This document shows, piece by piece, positions 55,651 through 63,426 of a stretch of 64,000 nt of DNA; positions within the stretch are counted from its first letter, which is position 1, and each line of letters opens with the position of its first letter. The position numbers and the translations under genes are program-made. This DNA is from JAMWZF01 sp041628615 (GTDB lineage Bacteria > Pseudomonadota > Alphaproteobacteria > Rhodobacterales > Rhodobacteraceae). The stretch spans positions 1 through 64,000 of the forward strand of contig JBFKOW010000001.1 in NCBI GenBank assembly GCA_041628615.1, given 5' to 3'. The notes below the pieces were generated by a model. That model was not told where the DNA came from and ran no database searches. It was given only the letters and a program-made list of their open reading frames with translations.

Positions 55651-55995
55651 ATGGCACAGACGCTCGACACCGTTTTCGCCGCGCTGGCGGACCCGACCCG
55701 GCGGGCGATCCTGTCGATGCTGCTCGAGGACGACATGGCGGTGACCGACGTGGCGCAGCCCTTCGAGATGTCGCTGGCGGCGGTGTCCAAGCACCTGACG
55801 GTGCTGACCAATGCCGGCCTCATCAGCCAGGAGCGGCGCGGCCGGGTGAAATGGTGCAAGCTGGAGCCCGACGCGCTGCGCGCGGCCAGCGTCTGGATGC
55901 AGTCCTTCGGCCAGTTCGACGCCATCGACCTCGACGCCTTCGAGCGGTTTCTCGGCGCGGAACTGGGCGGGGACGGCGTCCCGCCGCCGGAGTGA
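55651..55995 (+). CDS. ArsR-type HTH regulator
   Basis: 114 aa winged-helix protein: ALADPTRRAILSMLLEDDMAV, then recognition helix MSLAAVSKHLTVLTNAGLIS. No Cys metal site; this type often goes with SRPBCC genes and is metal-independent. No ribosome site; TAGGCT lies 7 bases before the ATG (possible leaderless transcript). Convergent with the EamA gene. Confidence 0.9.
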   Translation: MAQTLDTVFAALADPTRRAILSMLLEDDMAVTDVAQPFEMSLAAVSKHLTVLTNAGLISQERRGRVKWCKLEPDALRAASVWMQSFGQFDAIDLDAFERFLGAELGGDGVPPPE

Positions 55996-55999
55996 GCCG

Positions 56000-56872
56000 C
56001 TAATCCCGCAGCAGCACCAGCAGCGCCGCGACGGTCAGCCCCAGCCCGGCGAGGACGATGCCCGGCGGCCCCGGCTGACCCAGCGCGACCTGCCACAGGA
56101 GCACCCAGGACGGCGTCAGGTAGGTGTAGGCCATCACCTTCGCCGCCGGCAGCCGCAGCGCCGCGAACTGCAGCAGCAGGAAGGTGGCGGCGCTGGCGAA
56201 GACCGCGACGTAGACCAGCGTCACCCAGACCACCGCGGGCAGCGCCGCCCAGTCCGTCGCCCAGAGCGCCGGCGCCCCCAGCACCAGCAGGATCGCCGCC
56301 CCCGCCACCAGCGTCCCGAAGGTGAAGGCGACCGGGCTTTCGCCCCGGTTCAGCCGCGCCACCAGCGGCGTGTAGAAGGCGTGGGCCACGCAGCCCAGGA
56401 AGTAGATCGCCTCGCCCCGGCCGATGTCGAAGGCGAGCAGCGCGCCGAGATCGGCCCGGAAGATCACCCAGAGCGCCCCGGCCGCGCCGATCGCCAGCCC
56501 CAGGGCGATCCGCGGTGACATCCGCTGCCGCAGCAGCAGGTATCCGAACCCGCCCGCCATCGCCGGGGTCAGGGTGAAGATCGCCGCCGCGCTCACCGCC
56601 GGGGCGGTCTTGAGCCCCTCGAACATCAGCACGAAATAGGTGGCGAGGAAGCCGCCCAGCAGGCCGTAGCGCCAGGGCGACCGCCAGGCCGCCCGCGGGA
56701 CGCCGCGCGCCGCCGCCAGCGCCCCGACGATCGCCCCGGCCAGCACGAAGCGGGCGGCGGTGAGGGCGAGCGGCGCGATCTCGTTCGCCGCCATCACCCC
56801 GAGCGCGAAGGACCCGGCGACAAGGCCGGAGAACGCGAACATCGCGAGGTGTCCGGCCGCGGCCGGGGTCAT
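56000..56872 (-). CDS. EamA/DMT family transporter
   Basis: 290 aa with ten predicted membrane helices in two EamA repeats (ALTAARFVLAGAIVGALAA; YLTPSWVLLWQVALGQ). Exporters of metabolites or amino acids; substrate unknown. The ATG 56872 sits in an 11-bp tandem repeat in which every unit contains ATG; no Shine-Dalgarno is seen. A 15-codon frame starting at 56916 ends in a TGA that overlaps this ATG (ATGA). Confidence 0.9.
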   Translation of the reverse strand: MTPAAAGHLAMFAFSGLVAGSFALGVMAANEIAPLALTAARFVLAGAIVGALAAARGVPRAAWRSPWRYGLLGGFLATYFVLMFEGLKTAPAVSAAAIFTLTPAMAGGFGYLLLRQRMSPRIALGLAIGAAGALWVIFRADLGALLAFDIGRGEAIYFLGCVAHAFYTPLVARLNRGESPVAFTFGTLVAGAAILLVLGAPALWATDWAALPAVVWVTLVYVAVFASAATFLLLQFAALRLPAAKVMAYTYLTPSWVLLWQVALGQPGPPGIVLAGLGLTVAALLVLLRD

Positions 56873-56916
56873 CCGGCTGTCATCGGTCGGTCATCGGGCT
56901 GCCATCGGGCGGTCAT
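56870..56916 (-). repeat. 11-bp tandem repeat containing repeated ATG codons
   Basis: On the plus strand CAT recurs at 56870, 56881, 56892, 56903 and 56914, each followed by CGG(T/G)C(G/T)G(T/C) or close to it: four full 11-bp units plus a partial one. On the coding strand this puts an ATG every 11 bases, changing frame each time, the last one being the EamA start. Confidence 0.85.
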
Positions 56917-56948
56917 CGGGGGCGCGGCGCGGGGTCGGGGTCCGGGGC

Positions 56949-57830
56949 TCAGCGGTCCGACCACGCGCGCGCCGCCGCCTTCAGGTACTTCAGGAACGCC
57001 TGCACCTTCGGCGTCCGGTGCAGGTCGACATGGGTGACGATCCACATCGGCGCGGTCCATTCGTCGCGCGGCGGCATCACCTCGACCAGCCCGTCGCGGC
57101 GCGCGGCCTCCCAGGACGGCATGAAGCCGATCCCGGCCCCGGCGGCGATGGCGTCGAGCATCGACCGGTTGTCCATCGTCCGGAAGGTGATCCGCGCCTC
57201 GGGCACCCGTTCGCGCAGCCAGCGCATGAACGGCGCCCGGCTGTCGGCATTGTCGTGGCCGACGAAGCGGTGGGCGGGCAGGTCGTCCTCGGTCTCGGGC
57301 AGGCCGTGCGCGTCGACATAGGACTGCGCCGCGACCAGCCGCATGTCGTAGATGTGGAACCGCTGGACCACGTTGTCGGGCTCTTCCGGCGCGCTGCCCG
57401 CGCGGATCGCGACATGGGCCTCGCCGTATTCCAGCCGGAAAACCCGGTCGCCGGTCAGGTAGCGCACGGTGAGCCCGTCGTTCTCGGCCTGGAAGGCGGC
57501 GAGCACCGGGGTCAGGATCGGCGACAGCCCGGTCAGCGAGGTGACCACGAGGTCGCCGGACACCCCCTCGCCCTGCCCCCGGATCCGGCCGGCGAGCTGG
57601 GCGAACTGGTCGTCGGTGGCGGCGGCCACCTGCAGCAGGTCCTGCCCCGCCTCGGTCGCCGTGTAGCCCCGTGCGTGGCGCTGGAACAGCTTCACCCCGA
57701 GCCGTTGTTCGAGGGCGTCGACATGGCGGATCACGGTGGCGTGGTGGACGCCGAGCACGTCGGCGGCGCCGCTCACGGTGCCGACGCGGGCGACCTGGTA
57801 GGCGGTGCGGATCTCGTCCCAGTTCTCCAT
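56949..57830 (-). CDS. LysR family regulator
   Basis: 293 aa from ATG 57830. N-terminal winged helix (RTAYQVARVGTVSGAADVLGVHHATVIRHVDAL) and a periplasmic-binding-type effector domain. Divergent from the FMN azoreductase gene, a standard regulator-target layout. Longer readings to 57974 would cover the promoter region. Confidence 0.92.
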   Translation of the reverse strand: MENWDEIRTAYQVARVGTVSGAADVLGVHHATVIRHVDALEQRLGVKLFQRHARGYTATEAGQDLLQVAAATDDQFAQLAGRIRGQGEGVSGDLVVTSLTGLSPILTPVLAAFQAENDGLTVRYLTGDRVFRLEYGEAHVAIRAGSAPEEPDNVVQRFHIYDMRLVAAQSYVDAHGLPETEDDLPAHRFVGHDNADSRAPFMRWLRERVPEARITFRTMDNRSMLDAIAAGAGIGFMPSWEAARRDGLVEVMPPRDEWTAPMWIVTHVDLHRTPKVQAFLKYLKAAARAWSDR

Positions 57831-58062
57831 CGAAACGGTGCACTCCTGAACATCAACACCCGAATCATAGCCATAATGTGCCCGAGCGCAAGGTTGGCGC
57901 AACGCCTCTCCGGGGCCATCCGCTTGCCCCCCGAACGCGCCGGGCCCCGGCGGCGAAGCTGTTCCCTTGCGCACAGCGGGTGTCTGTTTTCTGCGCTTTC
58001 AGGCCGTTGCGCACAGACCTACCTGCCCGCCAAGGCCAACCCAACGCATACCGGAGTTCCCA
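57831..58062. promoter_or_regulatory. LysR/azoreductase divergent control region
   Basis: Contains two copies of TTGCGCACAG (57967-57976 and 58007-58016, 40 bases apart) in front of the azoreductase gene and GTTGGCGCAAC (57893-57903), an inverted repeat. These are candidate LysR boxes, T-N11-A type not strict. Confidence 0.5.
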
Positions 58063-58611
58063 ATGACCCTTCTTCGCATCGACGCCTCGGTCCGCACCGA
58101 CGGCTCCCTGTCCCGCGCCCGCGCCGACCTCGCGGAAGCCGCGCTGTCGCCGGCGTCCGTCACCCGCCGCGATCTCGCCGCCGAGGCGCTGCCGCAGATC
58201 GACGCGGTCTGGGCCGAGGCGCGACTGCGCGTGCCGGCGGACCTCGGCGACGACGAGCGCGCCGCCCTCGCGCTGTCGGACGAACTGATCGCGGAACTGC
58301 GCGCCGCCGACACCATCCTGATCTCCACCCCGGTCTACAACTTCGGGGTTCCGGCCAGCCTGAAGGCCTGGATGGACCTGGTGGCGCGGCCGAAGGTGAC
58401 CTTCGCCTATACCGAGGGCGGCCCGGTCGGCTTGCTCGAAGGCAAGCGCGCGATCATCTCGATCGCCTCGGGCGGGACCGAGATCGACGGCACGATGGAT
58501 TACGCCACGCCGCACCTGCGGCACTTCCTCGGGTTCCTCGGGATCACCGACGTGACGGTTCTCGCCGCCGACGCGGACGTCGCCGCGCTGGCCGCCCCGG
58601 CGGCGGCCTGA
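58063..58611 (+). CDS. azoR: FMN-dependent NADH-azoreductase
   Basis: 182 aa flavodoxin-fold AzoR/AcpD type: LRIDASVRTDGSLSR, STPVYNFGVPASLKAWMDL, TFAYTEGGPVGLLEGK and ASGG before the C-terminus. Reduces azo compounds and quinones with NADH. GGAG precedes the ATG. Likely controlled by the divergent LysR protein. Confidence 0.93.
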   Translation: MTLLRIDASVRTDGSLSRARADLAEAALSPASVTRRDLAAEALPQIDAVWAEARLRVPADLGDDERAALALSDELIAELRAADTILISTPVYNFGVPASLKAWMDLVARPKVTFAYTEGGPVGLLEGKRAIISIASGGTEIDGTMDYATPHLRHFLGFLGITDVTVLAADADVAALAAPAAA

Positions 58612-58623
58612 CGCGACCCGCAG

Positions 58624-58659
58624 GGGGCCGGATCGCGGCGCGGCGCGCCGCCCGGCCCC
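58624..58659 (+). terminator. Hairpin downstream of azoR
   Basis: GGGGCCGG (58624-58631) pairs with CCGGCCCC (58652-58659), 12 bases after the azoR stop, with further pairing inside. No T-run follows, so it may work weakly or with Rho. Confidence 0.55.
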
Positions 58660-58767
58660 ATTCGCCGACCCGCGGGCGCCGGCGACGGGCGGCCGGGTCC
58701 GGCCGGGCGATCCGGGGCCGGACCTGGCGGATCGGGGCCGCCTCCCGCCTTAACCCTTCATTAACAT

Positions 58768-58796
58768 TTGAACGAATCTCGCGGATACGCTATCCT
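58768..58796 (+). promoter_or_regulatory. Sigma-70 promoter of the M15 peptidase gene
   Basis: TTGAAC (58768-58773) and TATCCT (58791-58796) are 17 bases apart in an A/T-rich island (58750-58830) that contrasts with the surroundings. GAATC, a CcrM site, lies in the spacer (58774-58778). The ATG is 42 bases downstream. Confidence 0.7.
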
Positions 58797-58838
58797 GATG
58801 GTTGCATTTTTGTGAATGTTTTCAATCAGGAGAGTGTG

Positions 58839-59651
58839 ATGCAGGAACGTCATCTTCAGATGCTCATGGCGGCGACCGGGCACTATACCGGCGGGATCGA
58901 CGGACAGATCGGCCCGAAGTCGCGGGCGGCGATGGCGGCCATCGAGGCCGAGAACCGCGCCAGCTATACCTTCGATCCGACCGGGTCGACGGACTCCCGG
59001 CGGCAGACGGCGGTGGCGCAGGCCTGCCTCGCCAAGCTGGGCCACGATCCGGGCGATATCGACGGGTGGTGGGGCAACAACACCGAAGAGGCGCTCAACG
59101 CCTTCCTGTTCAAGACCACGCACGGCAAGGACGAGGAGATCGACCGCACGCCGCTGCCCAACCCGGTCGGCGGTGGCGCGATCCCGCACCAGAACGATGT
59201 CGGCACCGTCTACGGCCAGCCCGGCGACCAGATCAAGGCGCGGCTGGTGACCATCGACCTCGCCTTCCCGCTGCGGCTCGACTGGAACCTGCGGGCCAAG
59301 GTCTCGCGGGTGACGCTGCACCGCGACTGCGCGCCGAAGTTCCGCGACGCGCTGGTGGCGGTGCGGGACCATTACGGCCTGGACCGGATGAGCGAACTGG
59401 GCATCGACCGCTACGCCGGCGGCTACAACCACCGCAAGATGCGCGGCGGGTCGAAATGGTCGATGCACGCCTATGGCTGCGCGGTGGATTTCTTCGCCGG
59501 GCCGAACGGGCTGCGGACCCGCTGTCCCGAGGCGCTGTTCTGCGGCGCCCAGTACAAGCCGTTCCTCGACATCATGGAGGCGCACGAATGGCTCCCGGCG
59601 ATCCGGCTCTGGGGCGCCGACGCGATGCATTTCCAGCGCGCGCGGCTCTGA
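58839..59651 (+). CDS. M15-type D-Ala-D-Ala peptidase with peptidoglycan-binding repeats
   Basis: 270 aa without a signal peptide. Two N-terminal peptidoglycan-binding-like repeats (GGIDGQIGPKSRAAM and GDIDGWWGNNTEEALNAF), then an M15 peptidase domain with the zinc motif SMHAYGCAVDFF and the later WGADAMHFQ. Phage endolysins and M15_3/M15_4 proteins share this order, and the lack of an export signal fits a lysin that needs a holin, but no phage gene adjoins. Strong own promoter; AGGAGAG precedes the ATG at 58839. Confidence 0.85.
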   Translation: MQERHLQMLMAATGHYTGGIDGQIGPKSRAAMAAIEAENRASYTFDPTGSTDSRRQTAVAQACLAKLGHDPGDIDGWWGNNTEEALNAFLFKTTHGKDEEIDRTPLPNPVGGGAIPHQNDVGTVYGQPGDQIKARLVTIDLAFPLRLDWNLRAKVSRVTLHRDCAPKFRDALVAVRDHYGLDRMSELGIDRYAGGYNHRKMRGGSKWSMHAYGCAVDFFAGPNGLRTRCPEALFCGAQYKPFLDIMEAHEWLPAIRLWGADAMHFQRARL

Positions 59652-59779
59652 AGCCGCGACGCCGGTCCCGCACGGCCGCCGGGACGGTCCGCACCTGTTG
59701 ACTCGGACCGCCCCGGCGGGTAACGCCCCGGCCATGCGGAAGTGATCAGGCTTCCGGTCCCCCGTTCGACGGGGATCGC

Positions 59780-59820
59780 CCCCCACCAGCGCGTTGCGCC
59801 CGTGGGGGCGTTTGGCGTTT
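59780..59820 (+). terminator. Terminator after the M15 gene
   Basis: CCCCCAC (59780-59786) pairs with GTGGGGG (59802-59808), with a further CGC/GCG inner pair, then CGTTTGGCGTTT. It lies 128 bases after the peptidase stop and 72 before ffh. The CCCCGTTCGACGGGG hairpin just upstream may support it. Confidence 0.65.
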
Positions 59821-59879
59821 AGCGGCCCCGTGCCCATCTACGGGGTCAGACAGCAACCGGCGGAAAGGAGCCGCGGCGC

Positions 59880-61382
59880 ATGTTCGAAAGTCTCTCCGAA
59901 CGCCTGTCCGGCGTCTTCGACCGGCTGACCAAGCAGGGCGCGCTGAGCGCCGAGGACGTCAAGACCGCGCTGCGCGAGGTCCGGGTCGCCCTGCTCGAGG
60001 CCGACGTGTCGCTGCCGGTGGCGCGGTCCTTCATCAAGGCGGTCGAGGCCAAGGCCACCGGTCAGGCCGTGACCAAGTCGGTCACCCCCGGCCAGCAGGT
60101 CATCAAGATCGTCCACGACGAACTGGTCCACGTGCTGACCGGCGACGCGGATCCCGGCGCGCTCAAGATCGACAACCCGCCGGCGCCGATCCTGATGGTC
60201 GGCCTGCAGGGCGGCGGCAAGACCACCACCACCGCCAAGATCGCCAGGCGGCTCAAGGAGCGCGAGGGCAAGAAGGTGCTGATGGCCTCGCTCGACGTGA
60301 ACCGGCCGGCGGCGATGGAGCAGCTCGCCATCCTCGGCCAGCAGATCGGCGTCGACACCCTGCCGATCGTGAAGGGCGAGGACCCGGTCACCATCGCAAG
60401 ACGGGCCAGGACCCAGGCCGCGATGGGCGGCTACGACGTCTACATGCTCGATACCGCGGGCCGCCTGCACATCGACGAGGAACTGATCGCCCAGGCCGCC
60501 GCGGTCCGCGACGTCGCCAACCCGCGCGAGACCCTGCTGGTGGTCGACGGCCTGACCGGCCAGGACGCGGTCAACGTCGCCACCGAGTTCGACGACAAGA
60601 TCGGCGTCACCGGCGTCGTGCTGACCCGGATGGACGGCGACGGCCGCGGCGGCGCCGCGCTGTCGATGCGGCAGGTCACCGGCAAGCCGATCCGCTTCGT
60701 CGGCCTCGGCGAGAAGCTGGACGCGCTGGAGGAGTTCCACGCCGAGCGCATCGCCGGCCGCATCCTCGGCATGGGCGACATCGTCAGCCTGGTGGAGAAG
60801 GCCCAGGCCACGCTCGAGCAGGAGCAGGCCGAGCGGATGATGAAGCGCTTCCAGAAGGGTCAGTTCAACATGAACGACCTGAAGATGCAGCTCGAGCAGA
60901 TGCTCAAGATGGGCGGCATGGAAGGCATGATGGGCATGATGCCCGGCATGGGGAAGATGCAGAAGCAGATGGCCGAGTCCGGCTTCGACGACGGCATCCT
61001 GCGCCGGCAGATCGCCCTCATCAACTCGATGACCAAGACCGAGCGCGCGGCGCCGCAGATCCTGCAGGCCAGCCGCAAGAAGCGGATCGCGGCGGGTGCG
61101 GGGCTGGAGGTGCAGGAACTCAACCGGCTGATCAAGCAGCACCGGCAGATGTCGGACATGATGAAGAAGCTGGGCAAGATGGGAAAGGGCGGCGCGCTCA
61201 AGCAGATGATGCGCGGGATGTTCGGCAAGGGCGGCCCGTCGCCCGAGGAGATCGCCCAGGCGCAGGCCCAGATGGGCGGCGGCGCGATGCCGCGCGGCAA
61301 CCCGTTCGGCGGCAACCTGCCTGGCCTCGGCGGCGGCGGCGCGCTGCCGCCGGGCCTGTCCGGCTTCGGCAAGAAGAAGTGA
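59880..61382 (+). CDS. ffh: Signal recognition particle protein Ffh
   Basis: 500 aa GTPase that targets membrane proteins. N domain, G domain with P-loop GLQGGGKTTTTAK, DTAGRLHI and TRMDGDGRGGAALS, and the methionine-rich M domain (GMEGMMGMMPGMGK) that binds signal sequences and SRP RNA. The tail is Gly-rich. GGAG precedes the ATG; the SRP RNA gene is not in the window. Confidence 0.97.
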   Translation: MFESLSERLSGVFDRLTKQGALSAEDVKTALREVRVALLEADVSLPVARSFIKAVEAKATGQAVTKSVTPGQQVIKIVHDELVHVLTGDADPGALKIDNPPAPILMVGLQGGGKTTTTAKIARRLKEREGKKVLMASLDVNRPAAMEQLAILGQQIGVDTLPIVKGEDPVTIARRARTQAAMGGYDVYMLDTAGRLHIDEELIAQAAAVRDVANPRETLLVVDGLTGQDAVNVATEFDDKIGVTGVVLTRMDGDGRGGAALSMRQVTGKPIRFVGLGEKLDALEEFHAERIAGRILGMGDIVSLVEKAQATLEQEQAERMMKRFQKGQFNMNDLKMQLEQMLKMGGMEGMMGMMPGMGKMQKQMAESGFDDGILRRQIALINSMTKTERAAPQILQASRKKRIAAGAGLEVQELNRLIKQHRQMSDMMKKLGKMGKGGALKQMMRGMFGKGGPSPEEIAQAQAQMGGGAMPRGNPFGGNLPGLGGGGALPPGLSGFGKKK

Positions 61383-61389
61383 TGCGGCG

Positions 61390-61818
61390 ATGATCCCGAT
61401 GGACTGGATATACGGCCTGATCGGCGGCCTGATGATCGGCGGCGCGGCGGCGCTCTACCTGCTGGTGAACGGCCGGATCATGGGGGCGAGCGGCATCCTC
61501 GGCGGGCTGGTGGACGGCACCGGCCGGGCCACCCTGGCCGAGCGCGGCCTGTTCGTCGCCGGGCTGGTCGGCGTGCCGGCGCTGGTCGCGCTGGCCGGCG
61601 CCGCGCCCGACACCCGGATCACCGGCAACCTCGGCCTGATCGTGCTCGGCGGGCTCGCCGTCGGCTTCGGCACCCGGATGGCCAACGGCTGCACCTCGGG
61701 GCACGGGGTCTGCGGCATCTCGCGGTTCTCGGTCCGCGGCATCGTGGCGACGCTGGCCTATATCGGCTTCGGCGCGGTCACCCTGCTGGTGGTCCGGCAC
61801 TGGATGGGGGCGGTCTGA
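61390..61818 (+). CDS. YeeE/YedE family membrane protein, first half
   Basis: 142 aa with four helices and the family signature NGCTSGHGVCGISRFS. YeeE/YedE proteins move thiosulfate or related sulfur species. In many bacteria the protein is one chain; here it is split in two genes. Begins 8 bases after ffh and overlaps the second half by one base (TGATG). Confidence 0.88.
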   Translation: MIPMDWIYGLIGGLMIGGAAALYLLVNGRIMGASGILGGLVDGTGRATLAERGLFVAGLVGVPALVALAGAAPDTRITGNLGLIVLGGLAVGFGTRMANGCTSGHGVCGISRFSVRGIVATLAYIGFGAVTLLVVRHWMGAV

Positions 61819-62249
61819 TGCGCGGGCTGATGGCGTTCCTTGCCGGCGGGCTGTTCGGCGCCGGTCTGCTGGTCTCGGGGATGACCGACACCGAGAAGGT
61901 GCAGGGCTGGCTCGACTTCTTCGGCGCCTGGGACCCGACGCTGGCCTTCGTGATGGGCGGGGCGATCCTGCCGATGCTGGCGGCCTGGCGGGTCGCCGCC
62001 CGGCGGCAGCGGGCGGTTCTCGGCACCCCGATCCCGGTCCCCGCCGACCCGGTGATCGACCGCCGGCTGATCGCGGGCTCGGCGCTGTTCGGCTTCGGCT
62101 GGGGTCTGGTCGGGCTGTGCCCCGGCCCGGCGCTCGCCTCGCTGTCCTACGGCGGGGTCGAGGGGCTGGTATTCCTCGCGGCGATGGTGGCCGGGATGAT
62201 CGGCTGGCGGGGCGTGGACCATTTCCGCGCGGTGCCGGAGGCGATGTGA
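61818..62249 (+). CDS. YeeE/YedE-type (DUF6691) membrane protein, second half
   Basis: 143 aa with four helices. LFGAGLLVSGMTDTEKVQGWLD and GLCPGPALASLSYGG, the latter equivalent to the Cys-containing half-site of the first protein. Together they would form the sulfur-permeation channel. Overlaps the first GNAT gene by 4 bases (GTGA). Confidence 0.87.
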   Translation: MRGLMAFLAGGLFGAGLLVSGMTDTEKVQGWLDFFGAWDPTLAFVMGGAILPMLAAWRVAARRQRAVLGTPIPVPADPVIDRRLIAGSALFGFGWGLVGLCPGPALASLSYGGVEGLVFLAAMVAGMIGWRGVDHFRAVPEAM

Positions 62250-62833
62250 CCGGGCTCGACCTGCATATCCCGGTCCTGACGACCGAGCGGCTGGTGCTGC
62301 GGGCGCCGCGGACGGAGGATTTCGCCGCATTCCGCGCCTTCCTCGCGTCGCCGCGCGCGGCCTCGGTGGGCGGCCCGGTGACCGAGACCCGCGCGGTCAG
62401 CCGGTCCTTCGGCAACATCGCCGGGCTCTGGGTGCTGCGCGGCGTCAGCCTGTTCGTGGCCGAGGAGAAGGCCCGGCCCGGCACCCCGGTCGGCGCCTTC
62501 GGCCCCTACGAGCCGATGACCTGGCCCGAGATGGAGTTCGGCTGGTCGGTCTGGGACGCCGCCGCCGAGGGCAAGGGATACGTCACCGAGGCGATGCGCA
62601 CCCTGATCCCCTGGACCTGGGCGCGCACCGGCAAGGCGACGGCGGTGTCCTTCATCGACGCGGACAACGCCCGGTCGATCCGGGTGGCCGAGGCGCTGGG
62701 CGCGGTGCGCGACCGCGCCGCCGAGGCGGAAGTGAACGCGGCGGACGGTCCGTTCCACGACCCCGGCACCCCCGACGCCGCGCCGGTCACGGTCTGGCGG
62801 CACCGCCGCGACCGCTGGGAGGCCGCGGCATGA
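62246..62833 (+). CDS. GNAT family acetyltransferase (RimJ/RimL-like), copy 1 of 3
   Basis: 195 aa from GTG 62246, which overlaps the YedE stop. Starts VLTTERLVLRAPRTEDFAAF as in Acetyltransf_3 proteins and carries the acetyl-CoA region DAAAEGKGYVTEAMRTLI. First of three tandem paralogues in one operon. Confidence 0.88.
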   Translation: MTGLDLHIPVLTTERLVLRAPRTEDFAAFRAFLASPRAASVGGPVTETRAVSRSFGNIAGLWVLRGVSLFVAEEKARPGTPVGAFGPYEPMTWPEMEFGWSVWDAAAEGKGYVTEAMRTLIPWTWARTGKATAVSFIDADNARSIRVAEALGAVRDRAAEAEVNAADGPFHDPGTPDAAPVTVWRHRRDRWEAAA

Positions 62834-63426
62834 CCCGGTTCGCCTGCGAGACCGATCCGCGCCATCCCGGCCCCGCCGCGCAGGCCGCCCGCGTCGCCGC
62901 CTGCGTGCCGGCGATCGAGACCGCGCGGCTGCGGCTGCGCGCCCCCCGCGCGTCGGACTTCGACACCTGGGCCGGGATCGCCTGCGGCCCGCGCGGCGTC
63001 CACATGGGCGGCCCGATGAGCCGCGACGCGGCGTGGTACGATTTCATCCAGATCGCCGCCTCCTGGATGCTGCACGGTCACGGCGGCTGGACGATAACCT
63101 GGAAGGACGCCGACGCCGCGCTGGGCTTCGTCCTGATCGGGCTGGAGCCGGGCGACCGGGAACCGGAGATCGGCTGGCTGCTGTCCGAGGCCGCCGAGGG
63201 CCGGGGCATCGCCGCCGAGGCCGCCGCGGCGGTCCGCGCCCATGCCGACGACCTCGGGCTGCCGACGCTGGTGTCCTGCATCGACAACGCCAACCGCCGC
63301 TCCGCCGCCCTCGCCCGGCGGCTGGGCGGCCGTCCCGATCTGGCGGCGACCCACGCGCTCGACGCGGGCGCCGTTTTCACCATCTGGCGCCACCTGCCCA
63401 CCGCCGAGGAGGCCCGCGCGCGATGA
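62830..63426 (+). CDS. GNAT family acetyltransferase (RimJ/RimL-like), copy 2 of 3
   Basis: 198 aa. IETARLRLRAPRASDFDTW at the N-terminus, SEAAEGRGIAAEAAAAVRA as the acetyl-CoA segment. ATG 62830 overlaps the previous stop (ATGA). Sequence differs much from copies 1 and 3, so the duplication is old. Confidence 0.88.
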   Translation: MTRFACETDPRHPGPAAQAARVAACVPAIETARLRLRAPRASDFDTWAGIACGPRGVHMGGPMSRDAAWYDFIQIAASWMLHGHGGWTITWKDADAALGFVLIGLEPGDREPEIGWLLSEAAEGRGIAAEAAAAVRAHADDLGLPTLVSCIDNANRRSAALARRLGGRPDLAATHALDAGAVFTIWRHLPTAEEARAR

